Below are positions 23,870 through 33,165 of a stretch of 64,000 nucleotides of DNA, one piece after another. Numbering within the stretch: position 1 is the first letter of the stretch; every line of letters starts with the position of its first letter. This stretch comes from Mesosutterella porci. Its GTDB lineage: Bacteria; Pseudomonadota; Gammaproteobacteria; Burkholderiales; Burkholderiaceae_F. The translations under genes and the position numbers were made by a program. A model generated the notes under the pieces. That model saw nothing but the letters and a program-made list of their open reading frames with translations, ran no database searches and was not told the DNA's origin. Location: NCBI RefSeq assembly GCF_022134585.1, contig NZ_JAKNCT010000008.1, forward strand, positions 1 through 64,000, written 5' to 3'.

Positions 23870-24486
23870 TGTTTACAGGAATTATTCAGGCGGTTGGCAT
23901 GGTGCGCGAGCCCGAGAAGCTGGGCGATGGGCTGAGGCTGACCATCGATGCGCCGAAACTCGGCCTGGATCAGGTTCAGGTTGGAGAGTCCATCGCGGTG
24001 AACGGCGCCTGCATGACTGTCGTTGAAAAAGGAGTGGACTGGTTCAAGATCGACGTATCTGCGGAATCGCTCTCCAAGACGACGGGACTGGATACCTTCG
24101 GGCCGGTTAACCTCGAAAAGGCCATGCGTCTGGGCGACCGCGTCGACGGGCACCTGGTGACCGGGCACGTGGACGGGATCGGAGAGGTCATATCCATGGA
24201 CAGGGTGGCCGAGAGCTACCGTCTGGTCATTCTCGCTCCGAAGAAAATGGCCCCCTGCATCGCCTACAAGGGATCCATCGCGGTCAACGGCGTTTCGCTC
24301 ACGGTCAATACCGTGGAGGACACAGCGGTGGGGCCGCGCTTTTCAATTAATCTCATCCCCCATACGATGGAGGTGACGACGCTGAAGCTGCTCAAGCCCC
24401 AGAGCATGGTGAACCTTGAGGTGGATGTCATCGCCCGGTACGTTCAGCGCGGCCTCGAGCTGCGCGACGGGGACGAGCTGCTCTGA
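23869..24486 (+). CDS. ribE: Riboflavin synthase, alpha subunit
   Basis: Dismutates two lumazine molecules to riboflavin. 205 aa with the two lumazine-binding beta-barrel repeats: MFTGIIQAVGMV at residue 1 and VTGHVDGIGEV at ~98, each with the Gly-rich GESIAVNGACMTV / KGSIAVNGVSLTV segment. The start overlaps the ribD stop. In many relatives ribBA follows; here a 155-base gap leads directly to ribH. Confidence 0.96.
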   Translation: MFTGIIQAVGMVREPEKLGDGLRLTIDAPKLGLDQVQVGESIAVNGACMTVVEKGVDWFKIDVSAESLSKTTGLDTFGPVNLEKAMRLGDRVDGHLVTGHVDGIGEVISMDRVAESYRLVILAPKKMAPCIAYKGSIAVNGVSLTVNTVEDTAVGPRFSINLIPHTMEVTTLKLLKPQSMVNLEVDVIARYVQRGLELRDGDELL

Positions 24487-24574
24487 CAAGCGGGAAGCTG
24501 TGGAAAGGATGGCTCCGCGCCGGAATTTCCGCCGGAACGGACCCGGGCCTGGGCTAGAATATCGGATAGTACAG

Positions 24575-24615
24575 AGCCGGGGAAACGGACTGAGGAGCAG
24601 TCTCTTTCCCGGCGC
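24575..24615 (+). promoter_or_regulatory. Leader hairpin upstream of ribH
   Basis: AGCCGGGGAAA can pair with TTTCCCGGCGCT, enclosing a second stem GACTG-AGGAG-CAGTC. It begins ~24 bases after a possible -10 (TAGAAT, 24555–24560). It lies before the ribosome-binding site AAAAGGAG of ribH. It does not show the conserved FMN-riboswitch sequence blocks that I know. Confidence 0.4.
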
Positions 24616-24641
24616 TATGAGGTTATAAAAAGGAGTCTGCA

Positions 24642-25148
24642 ATGGCAGTCGATGAAATTGCCCAGAATCTGGATGGAACGGGTCTGCGCATCGGCATTGT
24701 GATCGCTCGCTTCAATGAGTATGCGGGCCGGGAGGAGTATGGCTACTGCCTCGAGGAGCTCAAGCGGCTGGGCGTGGCTGAGGAAGACATCACGGTCTGC
24801 CACGTGCCGGGCGCCCTGGAGGTTCCGTTCGCGCTGCAGAAGCTTGCGATGACTGAAGAGTACGACGCACTCATCGCCTTCGGCGCGGTCATTCGCGGAG
24901 AGACCTATCATTTTGAGCTTGTCTCCAATGAATCGGCGGCGGGCATTTCTCGGGTGGCTCTCGACTGGGATATCCCGATAGCGAACGGCATCCTCACCAC
25001 CGAGGATGACGAGCAGTGCCAGGACCGCATCGAGGGCAAGGCCAAGGCCTGCGCACAGGTTGCGGTTGAGATGGCGAATCTGGCGGCAGAGTTCCCCGAG
25101 GTCACGGAAGGGGATGAAGACAAGACTGAAGCCGCCCCGGAAGAGTAA
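24642..25148 (+). CDS. ribH: 6,7-dimethyl-8-ribityllumazine synthase
   Basis: Condenses the ribityl pyrimidine with dihydroxybutanone phosphate to make lumazine, the substrate of RibE. 168 aa. Motifs: [11 protein letters not shown] (substrate loop), [14 protein letters not shown], and [23 protein letters not shown] with the catalytic His. The final ~15 residues are an acidic tail. AAGGAG lies upstream of ATG 24642. nusB starts two bases after its stop, the conserved ribH–nusB pair. Confidence 0.96.
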   Translation: MAVDEIAQNLDGTGLRIGIVIARFNEYAGREEYGYCLEELKRLGVAEEDITVCHVPGALEVPFALQKLAMTEEYDALIAFGAVIRGETYHFELVSNESAAGISRVALDWDIPIANGILTTEDDEQCQDRIEGKAKACAQVAVEMANLAAEFPEVTEGDEDKTEAAPEE

Positions 25149-25150
25149 AT

Positions 25151-25681
25151 ATGGAAAAGAATAAACAGGCCCCCGCGGGCCAGGGCGGCATGCGGGCGAG
25201 AAGCTTCGCCAGGCGCTTCGCCCTGCTCGGTCTCTATGAATGGATCGTGAACCCGCTGAGTTCTCCGGAAGCGGTTGCGCTGGTCGTGCCGTCTCTCATC
25301 AACCAGGAAGACACGGAAAGCGGCGACCTCACCCCCGAGGAATTCGACGCCTGCGATCAGGAGCTTTTCCGGTCTCTGCTGAAGGATGCAATTTCGGACC
25401 GCGAGGGGCTTGAGAAGATCATTTCCCGGCACATCAGCCGGCCCCTCAAGCAGGTGAGCACCGTGGAACACGCCATTCTCCTGCTTGGGACGGCAGAGCT
25501 CGCCCACCATCCGGAAACCGCCTATATGGTTGTTATCAATGAAATGGTCGAACTCGCCAAGCAGTTCGGCTCAGCCGAGGGCGGCTATAAGTTCGTCAAC
25601 GGCGTGCTCGACAAAGTGGCGCGAGAGATTCGCCCGGACGAAACGGCCCGCGGCCGCGATGGCCGCAGGTCGGAATCCTGA
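25151..25681 (+). CDS. nusB: Transcription antitermination factor NusB
   Basis: Binds boxA RNA with S10 to allow rRNA antitermination. 176 aa, slightly longer than E. coli (139) because of an insertion near residues 40–70 and an N-terminal extension. Core motifs: RSFARRFALLGLYEW at the start, and LLGTAELAHHPETAYMVVINEMVELAKQF with YKFVNGVLDKVAREIR at the end. Starts two bases after ribH, in the same operon. Confidence 0.93.
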   Translation: MEKNKQAPAGQGGMRARSFARRFALLGLYEWIVNPLSSPEAVALVVPSLINQEDTESGDLTPEEFDACDQELFRSLLKDAISDREGLEKIISRHISRPLKQVSTVEHAILLLGTAELAHHPETAYMVVINEMVELAKQFGSAEGGYKFVNGVLDKVAREIRPDETARGRDGRRSES

Positions 25682-25717
25682 AGAGGCGGACAGCGCCTTT
25701 GAGGAGGTGTATTTCAG

Positions 25718-26734
25718 ATGGCATCGCCTGATGGAGAGTTTTCCATCATTGACCGTTTTTTCTCGCAGGGAAGTGCGAACGGCCCCTGGTTCTGCAAGGG
25801 CGTAGGGGATGACTGCGCCATCATCGACTTGGGCACGAGCCGGATCGCCGTCACGATGGACATGCTTGCGGTGGGAACTCATTTCCTGCCGGATGCGGAC
25901 CCCAGGGACATAGGCTATAAGACGCTTGCCGTCAATCTGTCGGACCTTGCAGCCGCAGGCGCCGTGCCCAGAGCTTTTTTCCTGTCCATCGGGCTGCCGG
26001 ACAAAGACGAGAAATGGCTCGAGGCTTTTTCCTCCGGCCTGAGGGAGCTGTCCGAGGCGAGCGGTTGCGCTCTGCTGGGCGGGGATACCGTGCGCACTCC
26101 GTTGCAAAACCCGTCCGCCACCGCGCATTCACCGGCCGTTTTTTCCGTGACCGCCCTTGGGGAGCTGCCCCCGGGCATGGGATTGACGCGGGGCGGGGCA
26201 AGGCCGGGCGACGACATCTGGGTTTCCGGCACTCTGGGAGACGCCTATGCGGCTCTCAAATACCGTTGGGGCCACTGGGCTGCGGCGCCCGCGGCCTTCA
26301 AGCTTATGCGCCGGAGGATGGAGCGGCCCGAGCCCCGCAATGCGCTGGGCAGGCTGCTGCTGCCGATAGCGACTGCGGCGATCGACGTCTCCGACGGCTT
26401 CGAGCAGGACCTTTCCCATATTCTCGAGCGCTCGCACGTGAAGGCGGAAATTGAGTGGGACAGCCTGCCTCGCTCGGAAGCCCTCCAGTCGCTGCCGCTC
26501 GAGCAGCAGCAGGAGGCGGCTCTGTCCGGAGGGGATGACTACGAGCTGGTCTTCACGGCTCCTGCGGACCGGCGCCGCGAAATCTTCGAGGCAGGCATCC
26601 GATCCGACACCCTGGTCACCCGGGTCGGTAAGATCCTTGCCGAGTCTCAGCAGAACGACGGCGCTTTGACCGTTTATGACGGCCACCGGCGGGCCGTCGT
26701 GTTGAAAAGCGCGGGATTTGACCACTTTGCCTGA
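25718..26734 (+). CDS. thiL: Thiamine-monophosphate kinase
   Basis: Final step of thiamine diphosphate synthesis: ThMP + ATP to ThDP. 338 aa, PurM-like fold. Mg/ATP residues lie in GVGDDCAIID (~residue 27), DMLAVGTHF, KTLAVNLSDLAAAGA (~67–81), GGDTVR and IDVSDGFEQDLSHI. Short gap after nusB; the order nusB–thiL–pgpA is conserved in proteobacteria. Confidence 0.95.
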   Translation: MASPDGEFSIIDRFFSQGSANGPWFCKGVGDDCAIIDLGTSRIAVTMDMLAVGTHFLPDADPRDIGYKTLAVNLSDLAAAGAVPRAFFLSIGLPDKDEKWLEAFSSGLRELSEASGCALLGGDTVRTPLQNPSATAHSPAVFSVTALGELPPGMGLTRGGARPGDDIWVSGTLGDAYAALKYRWGHWAAAPAAFKLMRRRMERPEPRNALGRLLLPIATAAIDVSDGFEQDLSHILERSHVKAEIEWDSLPRSEALQSLPLEQQQEAALSGGDDYELVFTAPADRRREIFEAGIRSDTLVTRVGKILAESQQNDGALTVYDGHRRAVVLKSAGFDHFA

Positions 26735-26760
26735 CAGGAACGCCAGAGACGATTTCCCGT

Positions 26761-27330
26761 ATGAGAAACCCTCCGCGCATTTTTAAGAAATATTCGGATT
26801 CAAACCCGGCTTACCGCGTTCGCCCGAGCCTGCGGTTCTGCTTTTCTTCGCCTGCGCACACCATTGCGCTTTTTTTCGGCGCGGGCGTCATGAGGCCCGG
26901 TCCCGGCACCTGGGGATCCCTGGCCGCGGCCCTGAGCTTCTTTTGCTTTGAAGGTCTGCTGCCGGCAGCGTGGCTCCTGCTGCCTGGCGCGGCGGCTTTT
27001 TTCTGCGGCGTGTGGGCGGCCGGCCGCACTGGCGAGGATCTCGGCGTTCAGGATGCGGGGGCCATCGTGATCGATGAGGTTGCCGCAGTGTGGCTGCTGC
27101 TCGCAGTCCTGCCGGCGGGAATTTTCTGGACGCTGGCCGGCTTCCTTGCCTTTCGCGTTTTTGACATCGTGAAGCTCCCCCCGGCTTCCGGCATTGACCG
27201 GCGCATGCATTCCGGGCTTGGCGTCATGCTGGACGACGTTTTCGCCGCCCTGTGGGCGCTGGCTGCTCTGCAGGCCTTGTCCTGGCTGGGTTGGGGAGAG
27301 TTCTGCCTGAGATGGACGGCTTCGGGTTAA
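26761..27330 (+). CDS. pgpA: Phosphatidylglycerophosphatase A
   Basis: Inner-membrane phosphatase making phosphatidylglycerol from PG-phosphate. 189 aa. Motifs: FFGAGVMRPGPGTWGSL (~residues 39–55), DAGAIVIDEVAAVW (~97–110, catalytic acidic residues) and the C-terminal FRVFDIVKLPPASGIDRRMHSG (split here from FR to SG). Four hydrophobic segments. An N-terminal extension of ~30 residues precedes the conserved part. Confidence 0.94.
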   Translation: MRNPPRIFKKYSDSNPAYRVRPSLRFCFSSPAHTIALFFGAGVMRPGPGTWGSLAAALSFFCFEGLLPAAWLLLPGAAAFFCGVWAAGRTGEDLGVQDAGAIVIDEVAAVWLLLAVLPAGIFWTLAGFLAFRVFDIVKLPPASGIDRRMHSGLGVMLDDVFAALWALAALQALSWLGWGEFCLRWTASG

Positions 27331-27361
27331 ACAAAGCGGCCGGGAAGAGAGGGAGCAGACC

Positions 27362-27871
27362 ATGAACCAGAAAATTTACGGTTTGGCGCAGGAACTGGGC
27401 CGGGCCGCCAGGGCCGCCGGGGCCAAGATCGCGACGGCAGAGTCCTGCACGGCGGGTGGGATTGCTTACGCCATCACCGAGGTGGCCGGATCGAGCGAGT
27501 GGCTGGACCGCGGGTATGTGACGTACTCTGTCCGAGCCAAGCACGAGATGCTGGGCGTAGAGCCGGCGCTTGTGCGGCGCGAAGGCGTGGTCTCCGAGGC
27601 GGTGGCCGCGGCAATGGCCCGCGGAGCCGTGGCAAAAAGCGGAGCGGACTGCTCCGTCGCGGTCACCGGCATCGCAGGCCCGGGAGGAGCCGAGCCTGGC
27701 AGGCCGGTCGGAACAGTATGCTTCGGATGGGGCCTGCGCGAGCAGGGGCACATCGTCGTCCGGACCGAGACCCGCCATTTTGACGGAGGGCGCGAGTCGG
27801 TGCGACTGCAGACCGTTGAGGCGGCCATCGCGGGACTGATCACACTCCTGAAGGGCCGCGGGGCACGTTGA
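27362..27871 (+). CDS. pncC: Nicotinamide-nucleotide amidohydrolase (CinA C-terminal domain)
   Basis: Deamidates NMN to NaMN in pyridine-nucleotide salvage. 169 aa, the stand-alone CinA C-terminal domain. Motifs: TAESCTAGGIAYAITEVAGSS with the catalytic Ser, YVTYSVRAKHEMLGV, and AVTGIAGPGGAEPGRPVGTV. Located between pgpA and corC in the same direction. Confidence 0.94.
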   Translation: MNQKIYGLAQELGRAARAAGAKIATAESCTAGGIAYAITEVAGSSEWLDRGYVTYSVRAKHEMLGVEPALVRREGVVSEAVAAAMARGAVAKSGADCSVAVTGIAGPGGAEPGRPVGTVCFGWGLREQGHIVVRTETRHFDGGRESVRLQTVEAAIAGLITLLKGRGAR

Positions 27872-27914
27872 TTTTGGAACTCACCGGACCGGGGAGAACC
27901 CCCGGCAGGGATCT

Positions 27915-29240
27915 ATGTCAAACTTCATCAGCATCGTATTACTGTGCATTCTGATTCTTTTGAATGGCTTTTACGCCATGACGGAAACTGCGCTGGTCGC
28001 ATGCCGCCGGGCCAGGCTCGAGCCTCTTGCTGAGGACGGTGACAAAAAGGCCGCTGACACGCTCCGGATGCTGGACAACCCCACCGTGGCCCTGTCGACG
28101 ATGCAGGCCGGCATTACGGTGATTGGCATTCTCCTGGGCATCATCGGCGAGTCCGCCGTGGCCGGACCCATAGCCTCGGTTCTGGCCTATCTGGGGCTGG
28201 ACGCGGCTTATTCCCGCTGGGTGAGCCTGGTCATAGCGGTGGCCCTCATCACGTATTTTTCCATTATCTTCGGCGAGCTTTTCCCCAAGCGGATCGGGCA
28301 GATGGCCCCCGAGCTCATCATGGAGAAGTCGGTCGGCATTCTGCGCGCTCATGAAATCATAGGCGCCCCCTTCATAAAGCTGCTGGCCGCCACCACCAAC
28401 TGGCTGCTGCGCCATCTGCTTGGCAACCGGGCTGCCGCCCCTTCGGTGACCGAGGACGAGATCAACGCCGTGATCGAGCAGGGCCAGCAGACAGGGGTGA
28501 TCGACCAGCAGGAGCGCGACATGGTGATCAACGTGTTTCGCCTCGACGACAGGCAGGTGAACTCGCTCATGACCCCCCGCAGCGAAATCGAGTGGATTAA
28601 TCTCGAAGATCCCCAGCAGATGAACATCGACAAAATTCTGACCTCCCAGCGCTCGAGGCTGGTGGTGGCCAGCGGGTCACTTGACGACGTGAAGGGCATC
28701 TGCTCGACGCCGAAGCTGATGAAGCAGATTCTGCAGACGGGCAGGCTCAATTTCAGCGAAGCGCTGGTCCCGGCCAACTACGTGCCGGAGACGCTGACCG
28801 GCAAGGAGCTGCTCGAGCAGTTCCGCAGAACGGATGCGCCGCTCTCCCTCGTGGTGAACGAATACGGCGAGATCCAGGGCATCGTGACGCCCCGCGATGT
28901 TCTGGAGGCGATAGCCGGGCAGTTCAAGCCGGAGAAGACGGACGACCAGTGGGCGGTGGAAAGGCCGGACGGGTCGTGGCTGCTCGACGGGATCATTTCC
29001 ATTCCGGACCTGAAGGACCGGCTCGCCCTGAAGGACGTGCCCGAGGAGGAGGACGACCGCTACAGCACGCTCGCCGGCATGGTGATGCTGCTTCTGGGAA
29101 AGCTGCCGAAGGTGGGCGACGCCATCGAGTGGGAGGGATGGCGCCTTGAGGTCGTGGATATGGACGGCAGAAGAATCGACAAAGTGCTCGCCACGCCGCT
29201 GGGCAAGGGGGCCGGGCAGGCTCCCGCACCCTCGGTCTGA
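27915..29240 (+). CDS. HlyC/CorC (CNNM-type) transporter-associated protein
   Basis: 441-aa membrane protein: an N-terminal CNNM/DUF21 domain with three to four helices (residues 1–~190, TALVACRRARLEPLA and GELFPKRIGQMAPE), a CBS pair (~210–340, MTPRSEIEWI and GIVTPRDVLEAIAG), and a C-terminal CorC_HlyC FAD-like domain (~355–430, STLAGMVMLLLGKLPKVGD). Family members are tied to Mg2+/Co2+ efflux or homeostasis; the precise role here is open. It converges on pyrF with 22 bases between stops. Confidence 0.88.
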   Translation: MSNFISIVLLCILILLNGFYAMTETALVACRRARLEPLAEDGDKKAADTLRMLDNPTVALSTMQAGITVIGILLGIIGESAVAGPIASVLAYLGLDAAYSRWVSLVIAVALITYFSIIFGELFPKRIGQMAPELIMEKSVGILRAHEIIGAPFIKLLAATTNWLLRHLLGNRAAAPSVTEDEINAVIEQGQQTGVIDQQERDMVINVFRLDDRQVNSLMTPRSEIEWINLEDPQQMNIDKILTSQRSRLVVASGSLDDVKGICSTPKLMKQILQTGRLNFSEALVPANYVPETLTGKELLEQFRRTDAPLSLVVNEYGEIQGIVTPRDVLEAIAGQFKPEKTDDQWAVERPDGSWLLDGIISIPDLKDRLALKDVPEEEDDRYSTLAGMVMLLLGKLPKVGDAIEWEGWRLEVVDMDGRRIDKVLATPLGKGAGQAPAPSV

Positions 29241-29262
29241 GAAGAGGACAAGGCCCAGAGGC

Positions 29263-30090
29263 TCAGCTCCGGGTCCCGAGCACCGCGTTCCGGGCCCTGC
29301 GGACGGCGTTCCTGGTTTCCTCCGCCTTGCGGCGGGCCGCTTGGGCGAAATCCGGGCCGCTGCTGGCATAAAGCACCGCCCGGCTCGAGTTGATGATCAT
29401 TCCGCGGCCGTTTCGGTCGAGCCCCGCCCTGACTGCGGCGAGAATATCTCCTCCCTGGGCCCCGATGCCGGGCACGAGGAAAGGCATGCCCGGCGCAATC
29501 GCGCGGACTCCGGCCATCTCTTCGGGGTAGGTCGCGCCGACCACGAGCCCGAGCTGGTCGTGGTCCTTCCTGGCCTGGGCGGCCATCGCGGCGACGTGCT
29601 CGAAGACCCGGCGCTCGCCGGCCTGCAGCATTTCGATGTCGCGTCCGCCGGGATTGGAAGTCCGGCAAAGCAGGATCACCCCGCGGTCCTCGTACTCCAG
29701 ATAGGGCTCGACTGTGTCGAAGCCCATGTAGGGCGAGACCGTGACGGCGTCCGCGCCGTAGACCTCGAAGGCCTCCTGCGCGTAAGCCTTCGCCGTTGAG
29801 CCAATGTCCCCCCGCTTCGCATCGAGGATGACGGGGATGCCCGGATGGCGTTCATGTATGTAGGCGATCAGCTCCTCGAGCTCCGACAGCGCCCGCATCG
29901 CGGCGAAATAGGCGATCTGGGGCTTGAAGGCGCAGACGAGGTCTGCGGTGGCCTCGACGATTGCCCGGCAGAAGTCTCCGACCCGGCCCTGCACTGAGGC
30001 CGGCATGCGGGCGGGATTGGGATCCAGCCCAACGCAGAGCATGGAGTCGGCATCGCGCCAGCGCTGTTCAAGCATCTCGGTGAATTTCAT
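29263..30090 (-). CDS. pyrF: Orotidine-5'-phosphate decarboxylase (type 2)
   Basis: Last step of UMP synthesis. 275 aa, the longer type-2 subfamily. Substrate and catalytic residues: [25 protein letters not shown] and the Lys/Asp motif [18 protein letters not shown] (~residues 89–106), with PGIGAQGGD near the phosphate site. Start ATG 30090. A candidate promoter lies 30–60 bases upstream on the minus strand. Confidence 0.95.
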   Translation of the reverse strand: MKFTEMLEQRWRDADSMLCVGLDPNPARMPASVQGRVGDFCRAIVEATADLVCAFKPQIAYFAAMRALSELEELIAYIHERHPGIPVILDAKRGDIGSTAKAYAQEAFEVYGADAVTVSPYMGFDTVEPYLEYEDRGVILLCRTSNPGGRDIEMLQAGERRVFEHVAAMAAQARKDHDQLGLVVGATYPEEMAGVRAIAPGMPFLVPGIGAQGGDILAAVRAGLDRNGRGMIINSSRAVLYASSGPDFAQAARRKAEETRNAVRRARNAVLGTRS

Positions 30091-30122
30091 TTCTCGTACT
30101 CGTCAGTCGGATAAAGCCGCAT

Positions 30123-30151
30123 TAGTTAAATTATGTAGCGCTATGTTACAA
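30123..30151 (-). promoter_or_regulatory. Candidate pyrF promoter
   Basis: On the minus strand TTGTAA (30151–30146), 17-base spacer, TAACTA (30128–30123). The spacer holds the palindrome TAGCGCTA. Confidence 0.45.
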
Positions 30152-30254
30152 CACCGGCGGACGGGGATCTGCGTCCGGTGCATATCTGTTAAAGTTGAAG
30201 GAACCCCTTGTCTTTTCAGCATCGGGTTTTTGCTAGAGAGAAACGGAGAAAGAG

Positions 30255-30848
30255 ATGCAGCGTCGAGAATTCATCGCGGCCGCGGCCCTTGCCGTCGCTA
30301 CTCCGGCTGCGATTGCCGCGGAGGAGAAGAAAAAAGTTTGGCCCAGGGTTCCGCTGGAATGGTACGGGGAGGGAATGTTCAACGAGCTAGCTGAAAAAGG
30401 CAGCGGCGCTGCCTCTCCGGGGCCCGAAGGGCGTCCCACCGCCTATATCGCGTTTGATTCCCAGTGCCCCTGGTGCGAAAAGCTCTACCGTGCCAGCATT
30501 CCCCTGAATGATCGCATCAAATTCGTCTGGTGCCCTGTGGCGGTTCTCAGTATCAATTCGGAGCCCCAGGGTACGATGATTCTTGCCGCTGCAGATCCAT
30601 GGAAAAAGTTCGTCGAGCACGAGGAGCATTTCCATGACAAGGAATTCAGAGGGCTGCCGGTGGACCAGAAGGAAGTCTGGAAGCTTCCGGAAAAGATCCG
30701 CGCGAAGGTTTGGACCAACTCCAAGATCGTCCGGCGCAACGGCACGAGGACGATTCCTTACGGCGTGTTCAAGACCAGGGCCGGAGAGTACCGCGCCATC
30801 TATTCGGGCATGACGACAGAAGACCTGAAGAAGGTCTGCGATCTGTAG
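30255..30848 (+). CDS. Periplasmic thioredoxin-fold protein, DsbC/DsbG-like, with CPWC motif
   Basis: 197 aa. The first 22 residues form a signal peptide, MQRREFIAAAALAVATPAAI, with an RRxFI twin-arginine-like start and a predicted cut after AIAA. The mature part is a thioredoxin fold with active-site CPWC (~residue 75) in AFDSQCPWCEKLY. The cis-proline is in NGTRTIPYGVFKT. Both suggest a thiol:disulfide oxidase or isomerase. It lacks the long N-terminal dimerisation domain of DsbC/DsbG. Upstream it is divergent from pyrF, and downstream it ends in a terminator shared with groEL. Its redox partner could be the DsbD-like protein encoded at 34581–36746; this is inference. Confidence 0.8.
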   Translation: MQRREFIAAAALAVATPAAIAAEEKKKVWPRVPLEWYGEGMFNELAEKGSGAASPGPEGRPTAYIAFDSQCPWCEKLYRASIPLNDRIKFVWCPVAVLSINSEPQGTMILAAADPWKKFVEHEEHFHDKEFRGLPVDQKEVWKLPEKIRAKVWTNSKIVRRNGTRTIPYGVFKTRAGEYRAIYSGMTTEDLKKVCDL

Positions 30849-30905
30849 CCGCGCATCCTGTGCGGCGCCCCGGGCCGCAGCGCTTCCGCCGCGGCTGGAA
30901 ATAAA

Positions 30906-30942
30906 AAGGCGGGGCTTCCCTTTCGAAGGGAAGCCCCGCCTT
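30906..30942. terminator. Bidirectional terminator between the CPWC gene and groEL
   Basis: Perfect 17-bp stem AAGGCGGGGCTTCCCTT / AAGGGAAGCCCCGCCTT around TCG. On the minus strand it is followed by TTTTTAT; on the plus strand by CGTTTTCT. Confidence 0.92.
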
Positions 30943-30980
30943 CGTTTTCTGACGCTAGCCTGAGTCAGGCTAGGCCGGAA

Positions 30981-32630
<1,650 letters not shown>

Positions 32631-32662
32631 TTAAAAACTTTGTGAAAAGGGAATAAATGAAA

Positions 32663-32950
32663 TCAGTCGATGACGCCCATGATGTCGTCTTCGCGCATCA
32701 CGAGAAGCTCATCACCGCCCACTTTGACGGACTGGCCGGAGTACTTGCCGAAGAGCACGGTGTCGCCAACCTTCACGCCCATCGGGATGATCTTGCCCTG
32801 CTCATCGCGGCGGCCGGGGCCGACAGCGATCACTTCGCCCTGGTCGGGCTTGTCACCGGCCGTGTCAGGGATGACGATGCCCGAAGCGGTCGTGCGCTCG
32901 GCAGGCAGGCGCTTGACAATCACGCGGTCATGCAAAGGACGGATGTTCAT
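32663..32950 (-). CDS. groES: 10-kDa co-chaperonin GroES
   Basis: Lid of the GroEL chamber. 95 aa from ATG 32950: [20 protein letters not shown]; mobile loop around [15 protein letters not shown]; ends DIMGVID. Start choice: GGAG lies nine bases before ATG 32950. An in-frame ATG at 32965 adds five residues and overlaps that GGAG, and 95–97 aa is the normal length. Confidence 0.97.
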   Translation of the reverse strand: MNIRPLHDRVIVKRLPAERTTASGIVIPDTAGDKPDQGEVIAVGPGRRDEQGKIIPMGVKVGDTVLFGKYSGQSVKVGGDELLVMREDDIMGVID

Positions 32951-33055
32951 TTTCACTTTCTCCATTGAAACTTGAAAAGGAGCCGGATCGCTCCCTTACG
33001 AAATAAAGAAGCAGAATCCATGCGCCGTGGCAGCACCGGATCTGCCTACCCCCTT

Positions 33056-33083
33056 ATATGGGGCCTGAGGTGCCGATTTCAAG
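33056..33083 (-). promoter_or_regulatory. Sigma-32 heat-shock promoter of groESL
   Basis: On the minus strand CTTGAAA (33083–33077), 13-base spacer, CCCCATAT (33063–33056). This matches the sigma-32 consensus CTTGAAA-N11–16-CCCCATNT. It lies ~105 bases before the groES start. No CIRCE inverted repeat was found, so control is by RpoH rather than HrcA. Confidence 0.92.
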
Positions 33084-33165
33084 GCGCGCCGTTAAACTGA
33101 TGCCAGCCCCCTGCTGCGGCGGGTGGCTGGTAAGTCATTTATTTTTCGAGCAAAAGAAGCCGGAA

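Noticed and set aside
24487..24641. FMN riboswitch upstream of ribH
   Set aside because: A hairpin is present but I could not find the conserved riboswitch sequence blocks or the multi-helix layout.
33056..33083. Coding N-terminal extension of dacB over this region
   Set aside because: The bases form the groESL heat-shock promoter and the DacB signal peptide starts at 33166.
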